A stretch of 64,000 bases of DNA, from NCBI GenBank assembly GCA_016182905.1, contig JACPFR010000024.1, positions 62,001-126,000 of the forward strand. The letters are read 5' to 3'. Within the stretch, counting starts at the first letter, position 1. Every line of letters starts with the position of its first letter. Both the position numbers and the translations under genes were made by a program. The stretch is from Elusimicrobiota bacterium (lineage in GTDB: Bacteria > Elusimicrobiota > Elusimicrobia > UBA1565 > UBA9628). Shown here one piece after another: positions 20,751-29,053 of the stretch. The notes beneath the pieces are model-generated. The model ran no database searches and was not told where the DNA came from. It saw only the letters and a program-made list of their open reading frames with translations.

Positions 20751-21662
20751 TTAGCGGAGGGCGTTCAGGCCGTCTTGGATGACGGCCAGGCGCTGCGGGA
20801 CGGTGAGGGACGCGGGCTTGGTCTGGAGCTTGAGGCCTATGATGGGGCAGCCCGGCGCGGCGGAAAGCGCGGCTCGGGCGGCGGCGGGGGTGAGGAGGGA
20901 CTCGGGGACGGTCGTGGAGAAGGGGACGTGGGAATCGCGCCAGGCGCCGTACTCCGGGTGGGCGGGCGCGGCGCCGGAGAAGAACAGGGCGCCGAGCAGG
21001 TCGGCCTGGACGGCGCGGGCGATGTGCTCGAGCGGACCCTCGGCGGAGCGAGTCTCGACGGCGGAGCGGCCCCAGTTGATCGCGACGGCGACGGGCGTGC
21101 GGCCGCCGGAGAGCTTGGCCGCGAGGACGTCGTCCTCCACGCTCAGGAAGCCCTTGTCGGGCTCGAGGCCGGGCACGGCCGCGTCGCAATGCTCGACGAG
21201 CAAGGAGGCGCCCTGCCAGTCGCGCTCGCGCAGGTCGGTGAGGGCCTCGGCGAAGCCGTCGAGCGAGCGCTTGGCGCGCGAGCCGTCCAGGCGCGGGGCC
21301 GAGTGCACCATGACCGCGCGCACGGCGCGGCGGCCGAGGGCGGCGTTCAGCTTCTCCACGGCCCGGCGCGCGCTCTCGACGTAGTCGACGGCGCGGCTCC
21401 GGGCGTCGGAGTCGGCGCTCGCCAGTCCGAAGCGCCGGTCGCCGGCGAGGCGGTCCATCGTGCCGGGCAAGGTGGTGAGGACGAGCGACCACTCGGGGCG
21501 GATCTGGCCGATCAGCCAGCCCTCGTCGCGGCGGTGCAAAGACCCGAAGAACGGCTGCTCGAGGCCGGCGAGGTCCATGTCGGCGAGCCCTTCGTACAGG
21601 GCGGCTTCGGCGGCTTCATCGAGGCCGGACGAGGCGGCGTAGGCGCCGACGTGGATCTTCAC
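20751..21662 (-). CDS. DUF4862 family protein (TIM-barrel-like)
   Basis: This 303-residue cytoplasmic protein starts 'MKIHVGAYAASSG' (GTG at 21662) and has 'LAGLEQPFFGSLHRRDEGWL', 'WSLVLTTLPGTMDRLAGDRR', 'VRAVMVHSAPRLDGSRAKRS' and 'LLVEHCDAAVPGLEPDKGFL', the conserved blocks of DUF4862. The fold looks like a sugar-isomerase-type TIM barrel with 'INWGRSAVETRS'. No activity is established for the family. Confidence 0.75.
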   Translation of the reverse strand: MKIHVGAYAASSGLDEAAEAALYEGLADMDLAGLEQPFFGSLHRRDEGWLIGQIRPEWSLVLTTLPGTMDRLAGDRRFGLASADSDARSRAVDYVESARRAVEKLNAALGRRAVRAVMVHSAPRLDGSRAKRSLDGFAEALTDLRERDWQGASLLVEHCDAAVPGLEPDKGFLSVEDDVLAAKLSGGRTPVAVAINWGRSAVETRSAEGPLEHIARAVQADLLGALFFSGAAPAHPEYGAWRDSHVPFSTTVPESLLTPAAARAALSAAPGCPIIGLKLQTKPASLTVPQRLAVIQDGLNALR

Positions 21663-21770
21663 GCGCCTATCCTATATAAGAATCGTCGTCCCGGGCCTAG
21701 GCCTTTTGCCGAGAGGTCGCCTAGGCCGTTTGGACGAAGCTCCGGCGCCGCGCGGGAGTAGACTTGGCTC

Positions 21771-23195
21771 ATGGCGAACACAAGACATCGTTTTGCGCTC
21801 GTTCTCGCGATGTTGCCGTCGTTGTGCGCCGCTCAGGTCCGGTTCTCGTCGTCGTTAGGGCCCGTCGGGACGCTGCCCGTTCCGTTGACGCCGTTCTCTT
21901 CCTTCACCGCTCCCGCCCTCTCCCTCTCTGCGTTGTCCGTCCCGTCCCTGTCCCCGAGCCTGACGCCGTCGTTCGCCCCCGCGCTCACGGCCGCCGTGCC
22001 GGTCTCCCTCGAGCAGGGCCGCGTCTTCTTCGACGGCGCGGCCGCGAAAGCGGACGCGCCGGCCCCGGCGAGCCCCGCGGTCGCTCCGCGCGGAGACTCC
22101 GTCTCCTTGAACGGAGAGGTCCTCCCGTCGCGCATGTTCTCCGACCAGACCTCGATCTCCGGCCATCTGATCCGCGCCATCGACGCCTCGCGGGAATCGA
22201 TCGACATCGCCATCCACGGCCTGGCCCTGCGCGAGGTGGCCGCCGCCCTGGTGCGCGCCAAGAAGCGCGGCGTGAAGGTCCGCGTCGTGATGAACCAGAC
22301 CCACGTGTTCCCGGAGAAGCCGCGCGACACGCGCAGCGCCGAGGTCCAGCAGCTCATCGACCTCGGCTTCGCCATGAAGATGCTCCGCGGCGGCGACATG
22401 TTCGGCGTCATGCACAACAAGATCGCGATCTTCGACGGGACGGTCCTCGAGACCGGCTCCTACAACTGGACCCACGCCGCCGACGCCTGGCATTGGGAGA
22501 ACGCGATGTTCCTCGCCGAGCAGGCGCGCGTCAAGGCGTTCCAGGCCTACTGGGAGTGGATGTGGTCCATCTCCGCGAGGATCACGAGCCAGGCGCCCCC
22601 GCGCCCGGAGCCGATCCCCGAGGGCCAGCCCCACCCCGGCCTGCCGCCCGCGCCCCAGGACCCGGCGCGTCCGGTGAGCTTCAACGGGGAGGCGTTCCCC
22701 GCCCAGGCCTTCTCGCCGCTGGGCGTGACCGCCCACCTCGTGCGCGCGATCGACGCGTCGCGAGCCTCGATCGACCTGGCCAACTTCTCCTTCACCTCCG
22801 AGGACCTGCGCGACGCCCTGCTGCGGGCCAAGGAACGCGGCGTGAAGGTCCGCATCGTCTTCGACGCGCAGCAGTACAAGTATCTTTCCGAGATGCACTG
22901 GTTCGCCGACCACGGCTTCGACGTCCTGCTCTCCGCCGGCAAGGGCGGGGAGAAGGGCGTCATGCACAACAAGTTCGCGGTGTTCGACGGCGCGCTGGTG
23001 GAGGCGGGCTCGTTCAACTGGACGCGCAACGGCGAGAAGAACAACTACGAGAACGCGATGTTCCTCGACGCGCCGGACGACGTCGCCGCCTTCATGGCCG
23101 CCTTCAAGCGCGTCCGCGACCAGGCCTGGGCGCCCGCGCCGGACGATCACTCCGGCCCTCACGCCGCCCCCGAGGATTTCAACCACGCGCACTGA
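21771..23195 (+). CDS. Secreted phospholipase-D-like protein, two HKD domains
   Basis: The 474-residue protein has a signal peptide (MANTRHRFALVLAMLPSLCA), a Ser/Pro/Leu-rich stretch ('LSPSLTPSFAPALTAAVPVS') and 'VFFDGAAAK'. Two PLD-like domains follow: 'GVMHNKIAIFDGTVLETGSY' near 212 and 'GVMHNKFAVFDGALVEAGSF' near 399, each with H-x-K-x4-D and a following S-x-N-W-T. Both halves begin with the same 'SLNGEVLPSRMFSD'/'SFNGEAFPAQAFSP' segment, so it is an internal duplication. Nuc/cardiolipin-hydrolase-like hydrolysis of phosphodiesters (nuclease or lipase) in the periplasm or outside is likely. TAGACT ends six bases before the ATG. Confidence 0.88.
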   Translation: MANTRHRFALVLAMLPSLCAAQVRFSSSLGPVGTLPVPLTPFSSFTAPALSLSALSVPSLSPSLTPSFAPALTAAVPVSLEQGRVFFDGAAAKADAPAPASPAVAPRGDSVSLNGEVLPSRMFSDQTSISGHLIRAIDASRESIDIAIHGLALREVAAALVRAKKRGVKVRVVMNQTHVFPEKPRDTRSAEVQQLIDLGFAMKMLRGGDMFGVMHNKIAIFDGTVLETGSYNWTHAADAWHWENAMFLAEQARVKAFQAYWEWMWSISARITSQAPPRPEPIPEGQPHPGLPPAPQDPARPVSFNGEAFPAQAFSPLGVTAHLVRAIDASRASIDLANFSFTSEDLRDALLRAKERGVKVRIVFDAQQYKYLSEMHWFADHGFDVLLSAGKGGEKGVMHNKFAVFDGALVEAGSFNWTRNGEKNNYENAMFLDAPDDVAAFMAAFKRVRDQAWAPAPDDHSGPHAAPEDFNHAH

Positions 23196-23204
23196 TTTTC
23201 AGGG

Positions 23205-23233
23205 TTGACGGCGGGAGGGTCTGAGGCTACACT
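23205..23233 (+). promoter_or_regulatory. Promoter of the TPR-kinase gene
   Basis: TTGACG (23205-23210), 17 bp, TACACT (23228-23233), then six bases to the GTG at 23240. No Shine-Dalgarno sequence can fit, so a leaderless mRNA is expected. Confidence 0.85.
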
Positions 23234-23239
23234 GGGCGG

Positions 23240-25300
23240 GTGAGGCGGTCCCGATCCAAGAGGCTTGTTTCCCTGTCCGTTCTCGCGGCGGGCCTCGCGC
23301 TGGTCTTCGCGCGGCCTCCGTCGGCCCTCGGCCAGAAAGAGGGGGTGGCGGCTCCCATCGATCCCTGCGCGGGGCCGGCGGCCGCCGTAAATCCGCGGTG
23401 CAACCCCGGCGCCGCCAACATGGTCGCGCCGGGCGCCAACCCGCCGCCGTCGGGAAACGGGACCAACACGGCCCCGCCGAACCTCGACCTCGGCGGTCCG
23501 CATAACGGGAGCGGCGCCGGCGGCGGCCCATCGAACCTCCTCGGCGGCGCCCTGACCGCGGCGGTCAATACGCCGGGCGCCGCCGCCGCTCCAGCGGGCG
23601 CCGGCGCAGCCGGCCAGGCCGGCGCCGGAGGGATCCCGGGCGGGGGCGCGCCGGCCTCGGCCGCTTCGCCGTTCGGCCCGGGCTCGGAGCTGGCGATCAA
23701 GGCCGGCGTCCAACTGCAGATGGGCGACCTGTCCGCCGCCTGCGAGACCTCCCGCGCCGCCCTCGCCCTCGACCCCAAGGACGCCAAAGTGCTCAAGATC
23801 GAGGGGCTCGCCTGCCGCTCCGGCCTGGCGAGCGGACCGAAAGCCGTCAACGGCGGCGACCTCAAGCCCGCGCCCGGAGGAAAGGAAGTGGCCCTCGACG
23901 CGGGCTCCCGCTCGAAGCTGCTGCGCGGCGCCGCCGGCGGGGGGGCCATGACCGGCCCGGACGCGCTGCAAGCCTGGCTGGCGCGCATCGGCGAGATGAA
24001 GGCGCTCGGCGACGACGGCCAGGTGATCATGCTGTGCGACGAGGCCCTGCAGGAGTTTCCCGGCAACACGAACCTCCTCGACGCGAAGGCCACGGCGCAG
24101 AACAAGCTCAAGGACTTCAAGGGAGCCCTCAAGGCGGCCAACGAGGCGCTCGAGCTCGACCCGAAGGACGCCGTCGCCTGGGCGAACCGGGCGTTCGCGC
24201 TCGGCGGCCTCGGCGACGATAAAGGGATGATCGCCTCCCTGCGCGAGGCGGCCGCGCTCGATCCGCGCTTCGAGGCGGCGTTGAAGGCCGCTTTGGCCGC
24301 CGAGGCGGCGGGGCTGTTCGACGCCGCGGCCAAGCCGGGGTTCAAGCTGCCGGCCCTGCCGATGGCGGTCTGGATCGGCGTGCCGGCCGCGCTGGGCTTC
24401 TTCCTGATGCTGGTCGTCGTGCTCCTCGTCCGGCGTTCGGCGCCGCGGCCGGAGGCCGCCGCCGCGCCCATGGGGCCGGTGACGCCGCGAGCGATCGGGG
24501 CCGGGGACGTCCTGGGAGGGAACTTCCGCGTCGACGGCGAGCTCGGCCGCGGCGGCATGGGCATCGTCTACGACGCCCACGACGAGAAGCTCGACCGGCG
24601 CGTGGCGATCAAGCAGCTCCAGCGCGACGCGGGCACCACGCCCGGCGACGTCGCGCGCTTCCTCAAGGAGGCGCGCCTCGTCGCCAAGCTCAAGCATCCC
24701 AACCTGGCCGAGATCCACACCGTCCTCGAGGAGAGGGGCGAGCTCCTGCTCGTCTTCGAGTTCGTCGACGGGCGCACGCTCGACAAGGTCATCGCGACCA
24801 ACCGCGGCCTGCCGCTGGCGCAGGCGGAGAAGATCCTCGACGGGATCGCCGGAGCGCTCGACTACGCGCACCGCCTGAAGATCATCCACCGCGACCTCAA
24901 GCCGTCGAACGTGATGGTCTCGCGGGACGGCGCGACGATCAAGGTGATGGACTTCGGCATCGCGCATCAGGCGACCTCGACCGGGCTGACGCGGACCGAG
25001 GCCTCGGGCACGCCGCCGTACATGGCGCCCGAGCAGGGCATGGGCTCCGTCTCGAAGTCCTCCGACCTGTACGCGCTGGGCGTGATGACCTACGAGATGC
25101 TCTCCGGAGTCCGTCCCTTCGACGGGCCGGACTTCCTCGAGCCGAAGCTGCGCAAGGAGTTCGTCCCCGTCACCCAGCGCGGCCGAGCCCTGCCCGCCGG
25201 GCTCGACGCGTTCTTCGCCGCGGCGCTCGATCCCGACCCGACGAAGCGCCCGGCCACGGGCGCGGCGTTCCTCCTCGCCTTCCGCCAGGCCTGCTCCTGA
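23240..25300 (+). CDS. Transmembrane Ser/Thr protein kinase with extracytoplasmic TPR domain
   Basis: The 686-residue protein has a signal-like N-terminus, a Gly/Pro/Asn-rich linker (about 30-150) and TPR repeats ('ACETSRAALALDPKDAKVLK', 'LKAANEALELDPKDAVAWAN') to about 365. A membrane segment lies near 373-397 ('VWIGVPAALGFFLMLVVVLL'). A Hanks-type kinase follows: 'GELGRGGMGIVYDAHDEKLD', 'VAIKQL', 'IIHRDLKPSNVMVSRDG' near 547, 'VMDFGIAHQ' near 569, 'GTPPYMAPEQG' near 592. The TPR part would sense periplasmic or protein signals and the kinase acts in the cytoplasm. This is the reverse of the common PknB order of N-terminal kinase and C-terminal sensor. Confidence 0.9.
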   Translation: MRRSRSKRLVSLSVLAAGLALVFARPPSALGQKEGVAAPIDPCAGPAAAVNPRCNPGAANMVAPGANPPPSGNGTNTAPPNLDLGGPHNGSGAGGGPSNLLGGALTAAVNTPGAAAAPAGAGAAGQAGAGGIPGGGAPASAASPFGPGSELAIKAGVQLQMGDLSAACETSRAALALDPKDAKVLKIEGLACRSGLASGPKAVNGGDLKPAPGGKEVALDAGSRSKLLRGAAGGGAMTGPDALQAWLARIGEMKALGDDGQVIMLCDEALQEFPGNTNLLDAKATAQNKLKDFKGALKAANEALELDPKDAVAWANRAFALGGLGDDKGMIASLREAAALDPRFEAALKAALAAEAAGLFDAAAKPGFKLPALPMAVWIGVPAALGFFLMLVVVLLVRRSAPRPEAAAAPMGPVTPRAIGAGDVLGGNFRVDGELGRGGMGIVYDAHDEKLDRRVAIKQLQRDAGTTPGDVARFLKEARLVAKLKHPNLAEIHTVLEERGELLLVFEFVDGRTLDKVIATNRGLPLAQAEKILDGIAGALDYAHRLKIIHRDLKPSNVMVSRDGATIKVMDFGIAHQATSTGLTRTEASGTPPYMAPEQGMGSVSKSSDLYALGVMTYEMLSGVRPFDGPDFLEPKLRKEFVPVTQRGRALPAGLDAFFAAALDPDPTKRPATGAAFLLAFRQACS

Positions 25301-25302
25301 CC

Positions 25303-25331
25303 TTGACTTCCGCCGGCCCCGGGGCTATAAT
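25303..25331 (+). promoter_or_regulatory. marR-pirin promoter
   Basis: TTGACT (25303-25308), 17 bp, TATAAT (25326-25331). Between it and the ATG at 25359 lies ATAGTT-N8-AACTAT (25339-25358), a MarR-type operator, so the operon is probably autorepressed. Confidence 0.85.
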
Positions 25332-25358
25332 GAAGGTAATAGTTCAACATTAAACTAT

Positions 25359-25808
25359 ATGGGACCGCGCTACCGGGGTACGAAGACGGAAGTCCGCGCG
25401 CTCGTCGCGTTCGTGGCGCTGCAGCGCGCGGCGGAGTCCGTGATGAGCGCCACCCAAGAGGAGATCGTCCGCGCGGGGCTGACGCAGAGCCAGTTCGGGG
25501 TGCTCGAGGCGCTGCTGCACCTGGGGCCGCTGTGCGCGAAGGACCTCGCGAGGAAGATCCTGCGCACGAAGGGCAACCTGACGCTCGTCATCGAGAATCT
25601 GGAGAAGGGGGGCCTCGTCGTCCGGACGGCGCGCGACGAGGACCGGCGCTATCTCACGGTGGCGCTGACGAGGAAGGGCCGCCGCCTGGTCGCCGGGATG
25701 TTCCCGCGCCACGCGGGGACGATCGTGAAGGCGTTCAAGATACTGACGGCGGAGGAGCAGGAGGAGCTGCGGCGGCTGTGCCGCAAACTCGGCAAGGCGC
25801 AGGGCTAA
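25359..25808 (+). CDS. MarR-family transcriptional regulator
   Basis: This 149-residue winged-helix protein has 'RAGLTQSQFGVLEALLHLGP', 'CAKDLARKILRTKGNLTLVI' as recognition helix region, and 'NLEKGGLVVRTARDEDRRYL' with the DxRxx wing. MarR dimers release DNA on binding phenolic or oxidised ligands. The inverted repeat in front of its own ATG and the pirin gene 11 bases downstream suggest it represses both. Confidence 0.9.
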   Translation: MGPRYRGTKTEVRALVAFVALQRAAESVMSATQEEIVRAGLTQSQFGVLEALLHLGPLCAKDLARKILRTKGNLTLVIENLEKGGLVVRTARDEDRRYLTVALTRKGRRLVAGMFPRHAGTIVKAFKILTAEEQEELRRLCRKLGKAQG

Positions 25809-25819
25809 AGGAGGCGGTC

Positions 25820-26545
25820 ATGAACACCAAGGAAGGCTACATCGAGGTCCGGAAGGCGGGAGACCGTTTCCACACGAAGATCTCCTGGCTCGACGGCAGT
25901 CACAGCTTCAGCTTCGGGTCGCACTACGACCCGACGAACACGCATCACGGCCTGCTCCTCGTCAACAACGAGGACTACATCGAGCCGATGAAGGGCTTCT
26001 CCACGCACCCGCACCAGGACATGGAGATCGTGACCTGGATGCTCGAGGGCGAGGTCGAGCACAAGGATTCGATGGGCAACGCCGGGATCATCTATCCCGG
26101 CCTGGCCCAGCGCATGAGCGCCGGCACGGGCATCTACCACTCGGAGATGAACTCCCGCGGCGAGACGCGCGCGCATCTCGTGCAGATGTGGGTGCCGCCG
26201 GACACGGACCGCATCACGCCCGGCTACGAGCAGCTCGACATCACCTCGGAGCTCGCCAAGGGCGGGCTCGTCGCGCTCGCCTCGGGGAATAAGGACCTCG
26301 CCGCCATCCGCATCAAGCAGAAGGACGCGACCTTGTGGGTCGGCCGTCTGGCTCCGGGCAAGACGGTCAAGGTCCCCGAGGCCTCCCACGTCCACCTGTT
26401 CGTCGCCAAGGGCTCCGGCACGCTCGCCGGCGCCGGCGACCTGTCCCAAGGCGACGCCGCCCGCCTCGTCCGCGCCGGCTCCCCCGTCTGGACCGCGGGC
26501 CCCAAGGGCTCCGAGATCCTCATCTGGCAGACCCAGGTCGGCTGA
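25820..26545 (+). CDS. Pirin-family protein (quercetin 2,3-dioxygenase-like)
   Basis: This 241-residue bicupin has 'SFSFGSHYDPTNTHHGLLLV', 'GFSTHPHQDMEIVTWMLEGE' (metal ligands H-x-H and E/H in the first cupin), 'VEHKDSMGNAGIIYPGLAQR' and 'GTGIYHSEMNS'. E. coli YhhW-like pirins oxidise quercetin in vitro; cellular substrates are unclear. AAAGGAGGCGG is a strong ribosome-binding site for the ATG at 25820. It is co-transcribed with the MarR regulator. Confidence 0.88.
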   Translation: MNTKEGYIEVRKAGDRFHTKISWLDGSHSFSFGSHYDPTNTHHGLLLVNNEDYIEPMKGFSTHPHQDMEIVTWMLEGEVEHKDSMGNAGIIYPGLAQRMSAGTGIYHSEMNSRGETRAHLVQMWVPPDTDRITPGYEQLDITSELAKGGLVALASGNKDLAAIRIKQKDATLWVGRLAPGKTVKVPEASHVHLFVAKGSGTLAGAGDLSQGDAARLVRAGSPVWTAGPKGSEILIWQTQVG

Positions 26546-26549
26546 AACC

Positions 26550-26625
26550 GGTGCCAGGCCTCCCATTATCCCATTACCCACCCCGCCGGCGATGGGGGTA
26601 ATGGGATAATGGGAGGCCTGGCACC
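26550..26625. repeat. 76-nt palindromic element, copy 1
   Basis: Two perfect 30-base arms (26550-26579 and 26596-26625), beginning GGTGCCAGGCCTCCCATTAT, enclose a 16-base loop. It starts four bases after the pirin stop codon. The same element with a different loop is at 48729-48804. Confidence 0.95.
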
Positions 26626-26678
26626 TTAACTCCAGTCGGCTGAAGGCGGCGGCGGGCGATAAATGCCACAATGACGGG

Positions 26679-28682
26679 ATGAGAGGACGAGGACGCGGCG
26701 GGTTCCACAGCCCGAAGGGCGGCAACCGGGGCGGGGGCAAGAGCTCCGGGGGCGGGCAGTTCCTCGACGGCAAGCTCCAGCACAAGGGGCGCTTCGGCTT
26801 CCTGCTCTCCGAGGCCGTCGGCGTGGCGGACGTGTTCGTCAGCGGCCCGACGCTGAGCCTCGCCATGGACGGCGACCGGGTCAAGGTCCGCCTCGGCGGC
26901 GAGCGCAACGGCAAGCGCATGGGCGAGATCGTCGAGGTCCTCACGCGCGCCCGCACGACGGCCGTCGGCTTCCTGCGCAAGGCCGGCAAGTACTGGGCCG
27001 TCGTCCCCGAGGGCACCGACGAGTCCCAGGCGATCGTCGTCCTGTCCCTCGCGCCGGGCGTCAGCCCCGAATCGGGCATGCTCGCCGCGATCAAGATCGA
27101 CCGCTGGCCCACCGAGAACCAGGTCGCCGGCGGGACGCTCACGCAGATCCTCGGCCGCGCCGAGGAGCCGAAGGTCCGCCTCGCCGCCACGCTCGCCCAG
27201 CGCGAGATCGACGTCAAGTTCCCGAAGGCCGTCGAGAGCGAGGCCGCGAGGTTCGGCCTCGACCCGACGCCCGAGCAGTGGGCCGGGCGCAAGGAGCTGT
27301 TCCACCTCCCGGTCTTCACGATCGACGGCGCCGACGCGAAGGACTTCGACGACGCCGTGTCCCTCGAGGAGCTTCCCGGCGGGCGTTGGCGCCTGGGCGT
27401 GCACATCGCCGCCGTCGCCGAGTACGTCAAGCGCGGCTCGGCCGTGGACGCCGAGGCGGTCAAGCGCGCCACCAGCGTGTACCTGCCCGGCCGCGTCATC
27501 CCGATGCTGCCGCCGAACCTCTCCGACCACCTGTGCTCGCTGCGTCCCGACGTGCCGCGGCTGACCGTGACCTGCTGGCTCGAGCTCGACGAGCACGGCG
27601 CGCCGGGAAAGGTGGAGCTCGAAGAGACCGTCATCCGCTCCTGCCGGCGCTTCACGTATGAGGAAGTGCAGGACGTCGTCGACGGGAAGGCCGTCGAGCG
27701 CGTGACGCCGGAAGTCAAAGCGGTGGTCCTTAAGATGGGAGCCCTCGCCAAGAAGCTGACCAAGGTCCGCATGAGAAGAGGGGCGCTCGATTTCATGACG
27801 ACCGAGTATTACGTCAAGATGGACGAGCAGGGCCAGCCGCTCGTCGTCCTCAAGCGCCCGCGCCTCGACAGCCACCGCCTCATCGAGGAGTTCATGGTCG
27901 CGGCCAACGAGGCCGTCGCCCGCACCTTGTCGAAGCACAAGGTCCCCTTCATGCGCCGCCTGCATGAGACGCCCGACCCCGTCCGGCTCCAGGCGCTGCA
28001 GGAGGAGATGGGCCAGCTCGGCATCGTGGCCAAGACCTCGCTCGTCGCGCATCCCGTGGAAGGACTGCAGAGCCTGCTCGCGGCTGCCGTCGGCCATCCG
28101 TTCGAGGAGACCGCCAACATCCAGGTCATCCGCAGCCTGAAGCAGGCGCGCTACTCCGCCGAGGCCGGCGGCCACTTCGGCCTCGCGTCGAAGGACTACT
28201 GCCACTTCACCTCGCCGATCCGCCGCTACCCCGACCTGGTCGTCCACCGCGCCGTCAAAGGCCTGCTCAAGGGCGACAAGACGAGCCACGTCAGCGGCAT
28301 CGACCTGGAAGGCCTGGCCGTGCACTGCTCCGAGCGCGAGCGCGGGGCCGCCGAGGCCGAGCGCAAGGCCGTGGACATGGCGCGCGCCGCGATCCTGGGC
28401 CGTTCCGTGGGCGAGATCTTCGACGGCGTCGTCATCAACGTCACCACCGCGGGAGCCTTCGTGTCCCTGTCCGAGTCCGGCGCCGTCGGCCTGTGGCGCG
28501 GCGCCAACGCGACGGTCGGCCAGAAGCTCAAGGTGAAGCTCACCGGCGTCGACGAGGCCATGGGCCGCATCGAGCTCGAGCCCGTCAAGGACTCCTTGCC
28601 CAACCAGATCCGCGTCACTCCCTGGCAGAACAAGCACAAGCCCGCCAAGCCCTCCCCCTGGCAGAAGCGCCGCCGCCGCTAG
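26679..28682 (+). CDS. rnr: Ribonuclease R (RNB exoribonuclease)
   Basis: The 667-residue protein starts with an Arg/Gly-rich tail and cold-shock-like OB domains (about 25-190, 'KGRFGFLLSEAVGVADVFVS'). The RNB catalytic domain has 'FTIDGADAKDFDDAVSLEEL' near 215 with the conserved Asp cluster, 'YLPGRVIPMLPPNLSDHLCS' and 'FTSPIRRYPDLVVHRAV' near 510. A C-terminal S1 domain follows ('GEIFDGVVINVTTAGAFVSL'). It degrades structured RNA 3' to 5'. CACAAT ends six bases before the ATG. It is shorter than E. coli RNase R (813). Confidence 0.93.
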   Translation: MRGRGRGGFHSPKGGNRGGGKSSGGGQFLDGKLQHKGRFGFLLSEAVGVADVFVSGPTLSLAMDGDRVKVRLGGERNGKRMGEIVEVLTRARTTAVGFLRKAGKYWAVVPEGTDESQAIVVLSLAPGVSPESGMLAAIKIDRWPTENQVAGGTLTQILGRAEEPKVRLAATLAQREIDVKFPKAVESEAARFGLDPTPEQWAGRKELFHLPVFTIDGADAKDFDDAVSLEELPGGRWRLGVHIAAVAEYVKRGSAVDAEAVKRATSVYLPGRVIPMLPPNLSDHLCSLRPDVPRLTVTCWLELDEHGAPGKVELEETVIRSCRRFTYEEVQDVVDGKAVERVTPEVKAVVLKMGALAKKLTKVRMRRGALDFMTTEYYVKMDEQGQPLVVLKRPRLDSHRLIEEFMVAANEAVARTLSKHKVPFMRRLHETPDPVRLQALQEEMGQLGIVAKTSLVAHPVEGLQSLLAAAVGHPFEETANIQVIRSLKQARYSAEAGGHFGLASKDYCHFTSPIRRYPDLVVHRAVKGLLKGDKTSHVSGIDLEGLAVHCSERERGAAEAERKAVDMARAAILGRSVGEIFDGVVINVTTAGAFVSLSESGAVGLWRGANATVGQKLKVKLTGVDEAMGRIELEPVKDSLPNQIRVTPWQNKHKPAKPSPWQKRRRR

Positions 28683-28702
28683 CCGCTCCCGTCCACTTTT
28701 CG

Positions 28703-28756
28703 GTGTCAGGCCTCATAATTTGAACAAAGAATGTTTCAAATTATGAGGCCTGACAC
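28703..28756. repeat. Palindromic element, GTGTCAGG type
   Basis: Two perfect 22-base arms (28703-28724, 28735-28756) start GTGTCAGGCCTCATAATTTG and enclose a 10-base loop. It lies 21 bases after the rnr stop. It shares its end but not its inner arm with the 76-nt elements. It may also work as a terminator. Confidence 0.92.
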
Positions 28757-28852
28757 TCTTAGTGACGCTAATTACTCGATCCTGAAATAGCGGCGTAACA
28801 GGTCGCGGGCATACTCCCGAGGTCGGGTCCCCTCCGACGGGAGTACACCGAG

Positions 28853-29053
28853 ATGAACATCATGATGGTCGCGGCGGTCGCCGGTCATGGAAGCAACCCA
28901 GGTCTGCCGTGCCAGGAGGGGACGTTGTTCTGCCTGTTCCTGGCGATCGCGGGCTTGATGCTGCTCACCGCCGCGGCTTTGCTGGTCCGCCGCGAGGCGC
29001 CGAGGGACGCCGTGCGCTACGCGCGCTCACACCGCCGCACGAACGGTCTTTAG
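28853..29053 (+). CDS. Small single-pass membrane protein
   Basis: A 66-residue candidate has one hydrophobic segment ('LFCLFLAIAGLMLLTAAALL') followed by a basic tail ('VRREAPRDAVRYARSHRRTN'), so it would be N-out/C-in. Two Cys precede the membrane segment. Its 3' end overlaps the convergent umuC by 27 bases. The ribosome-binding site is weak, so the gene is plausible but not certain. Confidence 0.45.
   Translation: MNIMMVAAVAGHGSNPGLPCQEGTLFCLFLAIAGLMLLTAAALLVRREAPRDAVRYARSHRRTNGL

Noticed and set aside
21855-23192. Long open frames on the strand opposite the PLD, kinase, rnr, barrel and transporter genes
   Set aside because: They are typical of 70% GC DNA, have Arg/Gly/Ala/His-rich nonsense composition, and oppose genes with clear domains.
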